NCBI RefSeq assembly: GCF_013396335.1
Contig: NZ_JABWSY010000008.1
Location: 62,001-126,000, forward strand
DNA: 64,000 nucleotides
DNA from: Bacillus sp. EB106-08-02-XG196
Lineage (GTDB): Bacteria > Bacillota > Bacilli > Bacillales > Cytobacillaceae
Reading direction: 5' to 3'
Below, in pieces: positions 49,738-57,528 of the stretch; position 1 is the stretch's first letter; each line of letters begins with the position of its first letter. Under the pieces are notes generated by a model that ran no database searches, was not told where the DNA came from, and saw only the letters and a program-made list of their open reading frames with translations. Both the position numbers and the translations under genes were made by a program.

Positions 49738-51042
49738 ATGAGAAACATTACTGTTATTGGGGCAGGCCGCGTTGGTTTAGTTACCGCAATCTGTTTGGCT
49801 GACGTCGGTCATTTTGTTCGGTGTTTTGATTTGGATAATCATAAAATTAACCAATTAAAAAGCGGTATTCCCCCATTTTATGAACCAGATTTGGAAAACT
49901 ACTTAAATAAGAATCTCAATAAGGGAAGATTATCTTTTACAAATAATATCCAAGAGGCTTTGACCGATATAGAAATTATTTACCTTGCAGTCGGTACACC
50001 ACAAAACGAAGATGGTACGACGAATCTAGATTTCATCATGAAAGCAGCGGAAGATATCGCGGAAAACATCGGCGATAATCCAACCATTATTGTGACAAAA
50101 AGTACGGTACCAGTTGGAACGAATTCTGCAATTAAAAAGTTCCTCTACTCCACTCTTAAAAGGGATATTAAAGTTGAGGTTGTATCAAATCCTGAATTTC
50201 TTAGGGAAGGATCGGCCATCTATGACTCTTTTCACGGGGACCGCATTGTAATTGGATCAGATAATGAATGGGCTTCGGGTGTGATAGAGGAAGTGAACAA
50301 ACCTTTTGGTATTCCTATCTTTCAAACCGATATTCGAAGTGCAGAAATGATTAAATATGCTTCGAATACCTTTCTAGCAACAAAGATTACTTTATTGAAT
50401 GAACTAGCAAATATATGTGAGCATGTCGGGGCTGATATAGAAGAAGTGACTTATGGCATAGGCCTTGATCATCGAATCGGCAGCACATACATGAAACCAG
50501 GCATAGGCTTTGGAGGCTCCTGTTTCCCGAAAGATCTTCTTTCCCTCCTGCAAACAGCAAAGGAAGTTGGCGTTCGAGGAGATCTCATCGAATCAGTCAT
50601 GAAGGTAAATGCCAATCAAAATATTCAGCTGCTACAAAAAGCAAAAAATCGATTTGGCCGTTTACAAGGGAAAAAAGCTGCCCTGCTAGGCCTTTCATTT
50701 AAACCAAACACCGATGACATCCGGAACTCAGTCGCTCTCGTATTGGCAAAAGAGTTAATCAAGGAAGGGCTCATACTAACTGCCTACGACCCTGCATCAA
50801 TTGAGAACGCAAAAGCCGAGCTGGGAGATACAGTCAAATACACGCAATCGATTGAAGAAGCAATCACAGGTGTAGAGATGGTTTTTATCGCTACAGACTG
50901 GGATGAAATAAAAGACTTCCCACTGAGAAGATATGAAGAGTTAATGCTCACTCCAATCCTATTTGACGGCTGGAACTGCTACCCATTAAACCAAGCAGCA
51001 AACCATCATCTAGAGTATTTCTCGATTGGCAGGAGGAAGTAG
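49738..51042 (+). CDS. UDP-glucose 6-dehydrogenase
   Basis: A 434-residue enzyme oxidising UDP-glucose to UDP-glucuronate with two NAD+. N-terminal Rossmann domain (VIGAGRVGLVTAICLA), STVPVGTN, Lys206 and Asn210 (EMIKYASNTFLATKI), catalytic Cys262 (GFGGSCFPKD) and the C-terminal UDP-binding domain (LGLSFKPNTDDIRNS). The length is typical. It probably feeds the UDP-glucuronate epimerase at 47261 on the other strand. The RBS is GAAAGGA. The intergenic 49460-49737 also holds the Fur boxes. Confidence 0.93.
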   Translation: MRNITVIGAGRVGLVTAICLADVGHFVRCFDLDNHKINQLKSGIPPFYEPDLENYLNKNLNKGRLSFTNNIQEALTDIEIIYLAVGTPQNEDGTTNLDFIMKAAEDIAENIGDNPTIIVTKSTVPVGTNSAIKKFLYSTLKRDIKVEVVSNPEFLREGSAIYDSFHGDRIVIGSDNEWASGVIEEVNKPFGIPIFQTDIRSAEMIKYASNTFLATKITLLNELANICEHVGADIEEVTYGIGLDHRIGSTYMKPGIGFGGSCFPKDLLSLLQTAKEVGVRGDLIESVMKVNANQNIQLLQKAKNRFGRLQGKKAALLGLSFKPNTDDIRNSVALVLAKELIKEGLILTAYDPASIENAKAELGDTVKYTQSIEEAITGVEMVFIATDWDEIKDFPLRRYEELMLTPILFDGWNCYPLNQAANHHLEYFSIGRRK

Positions 51043-51052
51043 GTCCGAGGGG

Positions 51053-51114
51053 TCCATGGGGACGGTTCTCCTGGTCTTATGTGGTTAGGCCGACCACAAG
51101 AACCGTCCCCACGG
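51053..51114. repeat. GGGGACGGTTCT palindromic repeat, copy 13 (full)
   Basis: Arms GGGGACGGTTCT (51058-51069) and AGAACCGTCCCC (51099-51110). It lies between the convergent stops of ugd and the HprK-like gene. The next bases (ACGGTCA) give the HprK TGA stop. Confidence 0.88.
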
Positions 51115-52044
51115 TCACTCCTGGTCTTTGATTTCAGCCTCTACCCTGCTCATGAATTCTTCTACTGCGCTATACCCCTGCTGTTTTAAATACCAGTTGT
51201 TTGCGGCTGCCTCGATCAGGCCTGCCACATCACGTCCAGGCTGAAGCTGAATTTCCATTGAGGGGATTTTCACTCCCATGTAATCGGTATAATGATATTC
51301 CTGTTCTAAGTCATTATATAAGGCGTCCTTCTCCCACTTGGTCAAATGGATATCAAGGGAAATTCGCGTTTCATCTTGAAAAGCCTTACGACCATATAAG
51401 CGGACCACATTTAACAATCCAATACTACGGAGAGCCAGGAATTCCCGCGTCTTTCCATCATGTGTCCCCAGAATCGTTTGCGAGCTCAGCTTCTTAAGGA
51501 CAACGACATCATCCGATACCAGCCGGTGTCCGCGGCGAATTAGTGTATGGGCCGTCTCGCTTTTTCCTACCCCCGAATTTCCACGAAGGATGATTCCAAT
51601 GCCCGACACATTCATACAAACCCCATGAACCGCCATTTCAGGTGCTAGTTCCTTCACCAAAAACGCATCCAATTTGGGAATGTACTCCGAAGTAGTCTCA
51701 GGCTGATTGGTAACTAACAAGGGAATCCCCTGCTCTGTACAATGATGAATTAAATAGGTAAGTCCTTCTTCACCAGCCGTTACGATAAAACAAGGCGGAT
51801 GATAGTGAACAATATTTCCAATTCGAATTTTGCGTTCCTCTTTACTTAACTTATGTAAATAGGTAACTTCTTTTTTTCCTAATATTTGAACTTGTTCAGT
51901 TGGAAAAAAATCAAAATGCCCCACAAATTCCAGTCCTGGTCGATGCACCCTTGATTGCGTAATGACCTTCTGCAGGTGATCCTCGCCAGCCAATACCTTC
52001 AATGAAAACCTTTTAACCAAGCTTTCTACTGTTACTTTTTTCAA
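51115..52044 (-). CDS. HPr kinase/phosphorylase paralogue
   Basis: A protein of about 309 residues, the usual HprK length once the start is set at TTG 52044 (KKVTVESLVKRFSLKVLAGE aligns with the HprK N-terminus; the frame to 52107 has no RBS). It has an N-terminal domain (~1-130), then the kinase: MAVHGV (catalytic-type His), P-loop GNSGVGKSETA, GHRLVSDDVV and LQPGRDVAGLIEAAANN. The signature segment reads LRSIGLLNVVRLYG, divergent from the usual (E)RGLGIINVMTLFG. It is not next to lgt or ppaX, as the canonical gene is. It may phosphorylate HPr or the Crh-like protein; substrate divergence is possible. Confidence 0.82.
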   Translation of the reverse strand: MKKVTVESLVKRFSLKVLAGEDHLQKVITQSRVHRPGLEFVGHFDFFPTEQVQILGKKEVTYLHKLSKEERKIRIGNIVHYHPPCFIVTAGEEGLTYLIHHCTEQGIPLLVTNQPETTSEYIPKLDAFLVKELAPEMAVHGVCMNVSGIGIILRGNSGVGKSETAHTLIRRGHRLVSDDVVVLKKLSSQTILGTHDGKTREFLALRSIGLLNVVRLYGRKAFQDETRISLDIHLTKWEKDALYNDLEQEYHYTDYMGVKIPSMEIQLQPGRDVAGLIEAAANNWYLKQQGYSAVEEFMSRVEAEIKDQE

Positions 52045-52157
52045 CCTATACTCACGTCCTATTGCTTTTAGTAAAATTATACTTAATAACTTTGGAAACG
52101 TCATCATTTAAGGATAACACGGGGAACCCCCTCCAACAAAACGAATGAAAAAGTTGA

Positions 52158-52430
52158 GGTTCTGTTATAACTGAATGTTGAATGTGTATGAAAAAATAAG
52201 CGGAGAAATTCCGTTTAAATTGGGAAATATGTGTATTTCTCTATAAATAAGGGGAGTTTTTCCGCTTATGTCATCCAAATCTTTAGATTTTGTCTTATTT
52301 AAAGAAGTTAATCGGAATATCTCCGCTTATATCTGCTTCCTAAACCTTCCCTATATACATTAGCCGGAAATTCTCCGCCTATGAGTTCTATACCTACACG
52401 AAATCGATACGAATATGGGCCTACAGCAGC
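52158..52430. mobile_element. MITE-like element, copy C (old, degenerate)
   Basis: It begins GGTTCTGTTATAACTGAATG, then TTGA; it carries the internal hairpins AAGCGGAGAAATTCCG, AGTTTTTCCGCTTA and GGAAATTCTCCGCC in the same order as copies A and B. The right end is eroded (CTACAGCAGC) and no target duplication is visible. Most of 52108-52520 is this element. Confidence 0.75.
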
Positions 52431-52485
52431 TGGTGCCTTTTCAGTTTGTACTTTTTTTCGTGCCAAGGATAGAATCTAATGAAAT

Positions 52486-52511
52486 AAAGCCAGGCCGGCA
52501 GCCTGGCTAAA
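52486..52511 (-). terminator. terminator of the coiled-coil gene pair
   Basis: AGCCAGG, loop CCGGCAG, CCTGGCT, with TTTA/TTTC on the minus-strand 3' side. Confidence 0.65.
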
Positions 52512-52520
52512 GTATTTAAA

Positions 52521-53270
52521 TTACTTCAATAGAAAAATCAACACCATCAATAAAACCGAAACACCCTGTCCAACACCCAGCCCAATCAGCCATTTTTTAA
52601 ACAGGCGCTCTCTCCTCAAACCACTCTCAACACTCTGCTTCCACTTTTCTTCCCATTTACCCTGAGCGTCTTTTTGGACTTGCACCATCTGCTCGGTCAA
52701 CTGCGCAATTTCAGCCTGTCTTCTGTCTTCAACCGCCGTAAGCTCTGTTAATATTAGACTTAATCGATCACTCACTACTTCATATTTCACATTCAAGACG
52801 CCAGCCTGCTCACTCAAAGCTTCCGTCAGCTGCCGAATACAAGTCAGCACCTTTTCCGTTTCCCCGACGATAAACGCTTGATCCTCCTGCTGAAACCCTT
52901 TGGCACCGGCTAACAGCTTTTCAGTCCTCTCCATATATTCCTGGTATTGCTGGTGCCAAAAGGCAATTTTCTTTTCCAGCACCAGGATATTCTCATCGAA
53001 CCGTTCCATCCCGCGGCCAAACAACTCCGTCTGCGGGTCAATGAGCACTTCCTTTAACTGCTCACTAACCTGCACAGGGAAACTGTCCATCGATTTCTTC
53101 ATGTTTTCAATCGATTCATGGACTTCTCCATTCAGTTCCGTAATTGCTTCTTCCCGGTCCTTCATCAGCTTCTTCAGGTCATCATAGAAAAGTTCGTTAT
53201 TGATTTTCTTCAATGATTGAATGGCCTCGTTATATTTCTCATCCATTGTATTAGAAGTATTCATTTCCAA
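52521..53270 (-). CDS. coiled-coil protein with C-terminal membrane anchor, unknown function
   Basis: A 249-residue protein, nearly all charged alpha-helix with heptad-like spacing (SIENMKKSMDSFPVQVSEQL, FDENILVLEKKIAFWHQQY). It ends in one membrane segment (LIGLGVGQGVSVLLMVLIFL) after a basic RRERLFKKW: a tail-anchored topology with the helices in the cytoplasm. The start is TTG 53270 or ATG 53264, both after GGAG. It overlaps the preceding gene by 20 bases. No known family was recognised. Confidence 0.65.
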   Translation of the reverse strand: MEMNTSNTMDEKYNEAIQSLKKINNELFYDDLKKLMKDREEAITELNGEVHESIENMKKSMDSFPVQVSEQLKEVLIDPQTELFGRGMERFDENILVLEKKIAFWHQQYQEYMERTEKLLAGAKGFQQEDQAFIVGETEKVLTCIRQLTEALSEQAGVLNVKYEVVSDRLSLILTELTAVEDRRQAEIAQLTEQMVQVQKDAQGKWEEKWKQSVESGLRRERLFKKWLIGLGVGQGVSVLLMVLIFLLK

Positions 53271-54321
53271 TAATCATCTCCGCTTGCTTTAAAATAATTT
53301 GGCCGTACTGGTGATAGGTCCATCGTTCCTCGTCAGAAGCATCCCGTGCTAACAACTTCTTCTGCCAGCCTGAAGCAGCCCTCACAAACTCTTCTTTTAA
53401 AATATCATCCAGCAGCTTAGGTCGCAGCAAACCCTGTTCCCATTCCTGCTTCACACTATCCAACTGATCCTTAAGCTCCAAAATACGCTCTTCCATTTGC
53501 CGATTCTTTTCCTCTAAATCTAGCACTTTTTCATCAGCTAAACGTTTTTGCTCGTTATTACTTTTCCATAACTGCATCAATTCTTCTTTAGCATTCCTCT
53601 GAAACTGGTTAATCTGGTTCATATAATACTCATAAACAATTTTGTTATTCCATTCTAACGTTCCAAGTGCAAGCCAATAATCCTCTTCAAAATTCACTGG
53701 CTTTAAATATTGATCAAGTCCCCGGCCATGCTTCAAACTTACATCCACTACAGGCGGGTTGACCTCAAAATCAAACTTGGCGGTAGAAGAGGTGTTCTGC
53801 ATGCTCCTTGTCAACAACAGCCAAACCTCAGAAAGCTGCCTTTGATAAAAATCAAGCATTTCCGTCTCCGCCAAATGATAGTTTTCCATCAACTTGGATA
53901 TCTTCCGCTCCTTAAAGATCACTTGACCCTTATTATCAAAAGTAAACTTGTCATCCATTATGCACTGGTACTTTTCCAACTGAATCCCATCCAAGGTCGT
54001 AGCTCCACTCTCGTAAATCGCAAGCTCTTTTTGCATAACATCAAGAGTCGGCTCCAACTTCTCGAGAATCTGATGGTTTTCCGCGATGGTTTCTTCTAGC
54101 GTTTTTAGCTCCATCTCCATCCGTTCGAGATCGAGTTTTTGCTGTTTGCACAGGCTATGCTCAATGTTTTTTATCTCTATAATTCGATCTTCAGGTGTAC
54201 TTAGCCCCTCATTCTCCGAATACTTTTCACCATCAAATCGCTTAATCGCCTCGTAAATCCACTGGTCCTTTTCTTCCTCAAGCTTCAAAAGCAAATCAGC
54301 GACCAAACTTGCATTCACCAT
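53251..54321 (-). CDS. coiled-coil cytoplasmic protein, unknown function
   Basis: A protein of about 356 residues. Long coiled-coil segments lie at ~60-120 (LERMEMELKTLEETIAENHQ) and ~250-310 (EEKNRQMEERILELKDQLDS), around a central part with FDFEVNPPVVDVSLKHGRGL and DYWLALGTLEWNNKIVYEYY. The start is ATG 54321 after AGGAGTG; the longer frame upstream is encoded by repeat sequence. It has no signal or membrane segment. It is translationally coupled to the tail-anchored coiled-coil gene, so the two products may form a complex. Family not recognised. Confidence 0.65.
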   Translation of the reverse strand: MVNASLVADLLLKLEEEKDQWIYEAIKRFDGEKYSENEGLSTPEDRIIEIKNIEHSLCKQQKLDLERMEMELKTLEETIAENHQILEKLEPTLDVMQKELAIYESGATTLDGIQLEKYQCIMDDKFTFDNKGQVIFKERKISKLMENYHLAETEMLDFYQRQLSEVWLLLTRSMQNTSSTAKFDFEVNPPVVDVSLKHGRGLDQYLKPVNFEEDYWLALGTLEWNNKIVYEYYMNQINQFQRNAKEELMQLWKSNNEQKRLADEKVLDLEEKNRQMEERILELKDQLDSVKQEWEQGLLRPKLLDDILKEEFVRAASGWQKKLLARDASDEERWTYHQYGQIILKQAEMIIGNEYF

Positions 54322-54405
54322 CCATTTCACTCCTATGAAACTATATATTTCCATTTTACTACACTTCCAAGCAGACTTCGACATTTCTCTGTTTCCACAG
54401 GTGTT

Positions 54406-54432
54406 TCCATGGGGACGGTTCTCGTGGTCTTT
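54406..54432. repeat. GGGGACGGTTCT repeat, copy 14 (left half)
   Basis: CCATGGGGACGGTTCTCGTG then GTC at 54409-54430. It probably pairs with copy 15 as a larger split element. Confidence 0.7.
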
Positions 54433-54452
54433 TGTTCTTCTAATCACAAAAA

Positions 54453-54497
54453 AAGAGTAGACATTACCTATGCATGAATGGGTAAACCTACTCTTTC
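54453..54497. terminator. terminator between HK and coiled-coil genes
   Basis: AAAGAGTAG ... CTACTCTTT with inner ATTACC/GGTAA pairing, flanked by A and T runs. Confidence 0.6.
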
Positions 54498-54535
54498 TGT
54501 ATATTTTACTTTTTTAAGTTTTTTTCGGTTTCCAC

Positions 54536-54622
54536 AGGGTGGCCACAGTGACAGTTCCCATGGTTCAATTGAGATTCGACCAGCATTAACCCTTAGATTG
54601 ACCAAAAGAACCGTCCCCATGG
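54536..54622. repeat. GGGGACGGTTCT repeat, copy 15
   Basis: Eroded left part (GTGACAGTTCCCATGG) and intact right arm GACCAAAAGAACCGTCCCC (54600-54618). The right arm encodes the final residues of the histidine kinase. Confidence 0.75.
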
Positions 54623-56688
54623 TATTTTGGTATAGTAATCATCGACTTAAATAAATCTCCATCTACTTGAATGGTGAATGTCCCTTTTTGGATATCGATG
54701 AGGCTTTCCGCAATCGATAGTCCTAAACCGCTGCCTTGACTTGTTCTGGATTCATCGCCTCTTTTAAAACGCTCCATTAGTTCGTCTGCTGTAATATTTA
54801 ACTCATACGCAGAAATGTTCTTGAAGGTGAGCAGCACTTCGCTGCCTAAATCCTCGACATCGATATACACCCGCGACCCTTTGAGCGCATATTTGAATAT
54901 ATTGGATAATACGTTCTCAATGGACCTCCATAGTAATTTTCCATCAGCAGCAACATATACCTTTTCCTTAGGATAATGGAACTTAAAAGCTAAATCGAAA
55001 TCTTCAATTTTATCACTTACTTCCCCAAGTCCCTGGGTGATTAAAGAGACAAGATCGATACGCTCCAATTGAACCGGAATACTCCCGCTGGAAGCCTTAG
55101 CCGCCTCAAATAAATCATCAGTCAGTATTTTTAACCTTTTCGATTTTTGATCCAGTACTTCGATATATTCCTCTGCCTTTGATGACAGCTTTTCTTTTTT
55201 CAATAAATCAACATAGGTAATAATCGAAGTTAACGGTGTCCTGATATCATGGGATACATTTGTGATGAGTTCGGTTTTTAACCGCTCACTTTTCAATTCG
55301 CTATCCACAGCCTTATTCAACCCATCGGTGATGCTATTGATATTAGCAGCAAGTCTCGCAAACTCACCTTTTCCGCCCACATTGATGGTATGATGAATAT
55401 CTCCAGCCTTTATCCTCTCTACCCCTTCTTTAATGGCCTGAAATGACTTGACTCTCTTTAAGGCAACCCATGCTGCCAGACCTAAGGTTATCGGAAAGAT
55501 AAAAAACGTTGCCGCAACCAATATCGGATACCCGATGACAATCAATACCGTCTTGACCCCAACACTTCCGCTATCATAAACATTTTTTACAAATTGAAAC
55601 AGCCTACTGAACAATCGATAAATCAACGTATGCCTGAAGAACGTCCCATTCTTGAAATGCTTCACGAGCGATAGAATCAGCACGAACACTGCTGCCGCAA
55701 TCGGGATTGTAATCGGAATCACCATTTTCTCGATGTTTGGGGAAGTGAACTCATCCAACATAACAACCCAAATAATTAATAGACCCATACCAAGCAGGAT
55801 ATTCAGATCAACATATAATTTATCCACTGCATGCATGCGCAGCTCTTCATCCTTAAATGACCTTCTTCCGGTCACGAGCAGCAGATAAACAAATGAAAGG
55901 ATAAATCCTGCAAGAAAGGCTAATAATCTATAAAAAACACCCTTAATAATGACTTTATTTTCTTTCCATTCTTCTATTTTTTCATCTAAAAAATCCTTTG
56001 TAAAAGCAATCGAAACAACATGGCTTTCCGGATCCAACTCATCGATTCTTTCTGTAATCCAGTAGAAATGTTCATTCTCTGTTATTTCTTTGGGATATAT
56101 GTCTCTTTTATATTCCTCAAACATCATATAGGAAGGATACGTTTTAAACCTTTCTCTTTCTGTACTTGTGTTTGTATACTCGTTCACACCATCACTTGCG
56201 TAATACATGGGAGCCTCAACCTCTTCCAGGCTCTGCACGAGTAAATGGTATTCCCTTAAATCATTTTTTATCAGCTTATCCCTTACCTTCGCGATTTTAT
56301 CGGCATATTCGGTTTTAAATTTTTCATAGTTTTCCGCTTCACTAGCATTTGGATTATAACTTTTGGATTGATACACGAAATCTGAAAATAAGGGGTCCTC
56401 TTCGCCTCTTAATTCCTCCTCCGTAATACTTCCGCCCTTTAATATATGTTCCTCACTCTTAAACTCCCCAAACAGTCTCGTTAGATTACTAACAATACTC
56501 TCACTTTCCAGCACATATGCCTTGCTTAAAAAGTAGTTTTCTTCAAAAACAATACCAAGATCGCCATCATTAACTTCCTCAACATCTACAAATGCTTTGA
56601 TGACACCTGTAAAACAGGTAATCATCATCATAAAAACGATCATTTTTGTTGTAATCGAATGACTATATTTTTTCAACTTTATATCCAA
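54586..56688 (-). CDS. sensor histidine kinase
   Basis: A 700-residue membrane kinase: TM1 (~15-33), an extracytoplasmic region (~35-245), four more membrane segments (to ~410), a HAMP-like linker (QAIKEGVERIKAGDIHHTIN), HisKA with phospho-acceptor His480 (VSHDIRTPLTSI) and HATPase_c (NVLSNIFKYAL, GSGLGLSIAESL). It partners the response regulator at 56663, overlapping it by 26 bases. The multi-TM sensor recalls VanS-like/envelope-stress kinases; the signal is unknown. The last ~11 residues (HGDGSFGQSKG) are encoded by repeat copy 15. Confidence 0.92.
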   Translation of the reverse strand: MDIKLKKYSHSITTKMIVFMMMITCFTGVIKAFVDVEEVNDGDLGIVFEENYFLSKAYVLESESIVSNLTRLFGEFKSEEHILKGGSITEEELRGEEDPLFSDFVYQSKSYNPNASEAENYEKFKTEYADKIAKVRDKLIKNDLREYHLLVQSLEEVEAPMYYASDGVNEYTNTSTERERFKTYPSYMMFEEYKRDIYPKEITENEHFYWITERIDELDPESHVVSIAFTKDFLDEKIEEWKENKVIIKGVFYRLLAFLAGFILSFVYLLLVTGRRSFKDEELRMHAVDKLYVDLNILLGMGLLIIWVVMLDEFTSPNIEKMVIPITIPIAAAVFVLILSLVKHFKNGTFFRHTLIYRLFSRLFQFVKNVYDSGSVGVKTVLIVIGYPILVAATFFIFPITLGLAAWVALKRVKSFQAIKEGVERIKAGDIHHTINVGGKGEFARLAANINSITDGLNKAVDSELKSERLKTELITNVSHDIRTPLTSIITYVDLLKKEKLSSKAEEYIEVLDQKSKRLKILTDDLFEAAKASSGSIPVQLERIDLVSLITQGLGEVSDKIEDFDLAFKFHYPKEKVYVAADGKLLWRSIENVLSNIFKYALKGSRVYIDVEDLGSEVLLTFKNISAYELNITADELMERFKRGDESRTSQGSGLGLSIAESLIDIQKGTFTIQVDGDLFKSMITIPKYHGDGSFGQSKG

Positions 56689-57349
56689 CTCCCCACACGA
56701 CCTTCAAATATTTTGGCTCTTTCGGATTGATTTCTATTTTCTCTCTAATTTTTCTGATATGAACGGTAACCGTATTTTCCGGGCTAAAAGCCGCTTCATT
56801 CCAAACCTTCTCATAAATCTCCTCGATGGAGAAAACCCTTCCGGCGTTTGCAGTCAGAAGCTTTACAATCTTATATTGAACCGGTGTCAGGTGGACCATC
56901 TCTCCATCAACGGTGATCGTTTTACTTTCATCATCGACAATGAGTCCCCCCGTTTGATAGACATTACTCTTAGTTTCAAGCCCTCCAAAAGATGTATATC
57001 TTCTCAGCTGTGATTTCACTCTAGCGATGAGCTCTAACGGGTTAAAAGGCTTGGTGATATAGTCATCCGCTCCAATATTTAATCCTAAAATTTTGTCATA
57101 ATCCTCGGATTTGGCTGAAAGCATGATCACTGGTATTTTATTAGCTTCTCTAATTTTCATAGTAGCTCGAATTCCATCCATCCTAGGCATCATGATATCC
57201 ATGATAATAAGATGGAGCTCCTGCTGATCGATGATTTCGATTGCCTCGATGCCGTCAAAGGCTTTAAATACTTGATAGCCCTCATTTTCCAAATAAATTC
57301 CAATCGCATCCACAATTGCCTTATCATCATCACAAACCAATACGTTCAT
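56663..57349 (-). CDS. OmpR/PhoB-family response regulator
   Basis: A 228-residue regulator: receiver domain with acidic pocket (CDDD, 7-9), phospho-acceptor Asp51 (IIMDIMMPRMDG), LSAKSED and Lys in YITKPFNPLEL, then a winged-helix DNA-binding domain (ENTVTVHIRKIREKIEINP, VVWGVGYKVEKI). The ATG follows GGGGAG. It is the first gene of the two-component operon; likely targets include its own promoter, where AAATCTTAA occurs twice. Confidence 0.93.
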   Translation of the reverse strand: MNVLVCDDDKAIVDAIGIYLENEGYQVFKAFDGIEAIEIIDQQELHLIIMDIMMPRMDGIRATMKIREANKIPVIMLSAKSEDYDKILGLNIGADDYITKPFNPLELIARVKSQLRRYTSFGGLETKSNVYQTGGLIVDDESKTITVDGEMVHLTPVQYKIVKLLTANAGRVFSIEEIYEKVWNEAAFSPENTVTVHIRKIREKIEINPKEPKYLKVVWGVGYKVEKI

Positions 57350-57398
57350 GAATCATATCTCCCCTTTAATTTTTGCCTCTATAATCATAATACCCATC

Positions 57399-57435
57399 AA
57401 ATCTTAACAAACTCTATATGTAAATCTTAAGATTT
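57399..57435. promoter_or_regulatory. direct repeat AAATCTTAA upstream of the response regulator
   Basis: AAATCTTAA at 57399-57407 and 57422-57430, 23 bp apart (two helical turns). The second is part of a perfect palindrome AAATCTTAAGATTT. It is a candidate autoregulatory site for the OmpR-type regulator. Confidence 0.5.
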
Positions 57436-57489
57436 TCTTAGCATTAATGAAAGCCAGCTAGAATCCATGGTCCCGGGGTTTAGAAGCAA

Positions 57490-57519
57490 TACGCCCCTCG
57501 GTTTTCCCGAGGGGCGTAC
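57490..57519 (-). terminator. terminator of the quaternary-amine operon
   Basis: TACGCCCCTCGG TTTTC CCGAGGGGCGTA: a very stable 12-bp stem, 10 bases after the BCCT stop. The T run on the minus strand is poor. Confidence 0.65.
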
Positions 57520-57528
57520 GGTGTATCC

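Noticed and set aside
9968..54622. Reading the scattered GGGGACGG palindromes as a CRISPR array or as ordinary terminators
   Set aside because: Copies are kilobases apart with no spacers, and most lack a T tract; several lie next to separate good terminators.
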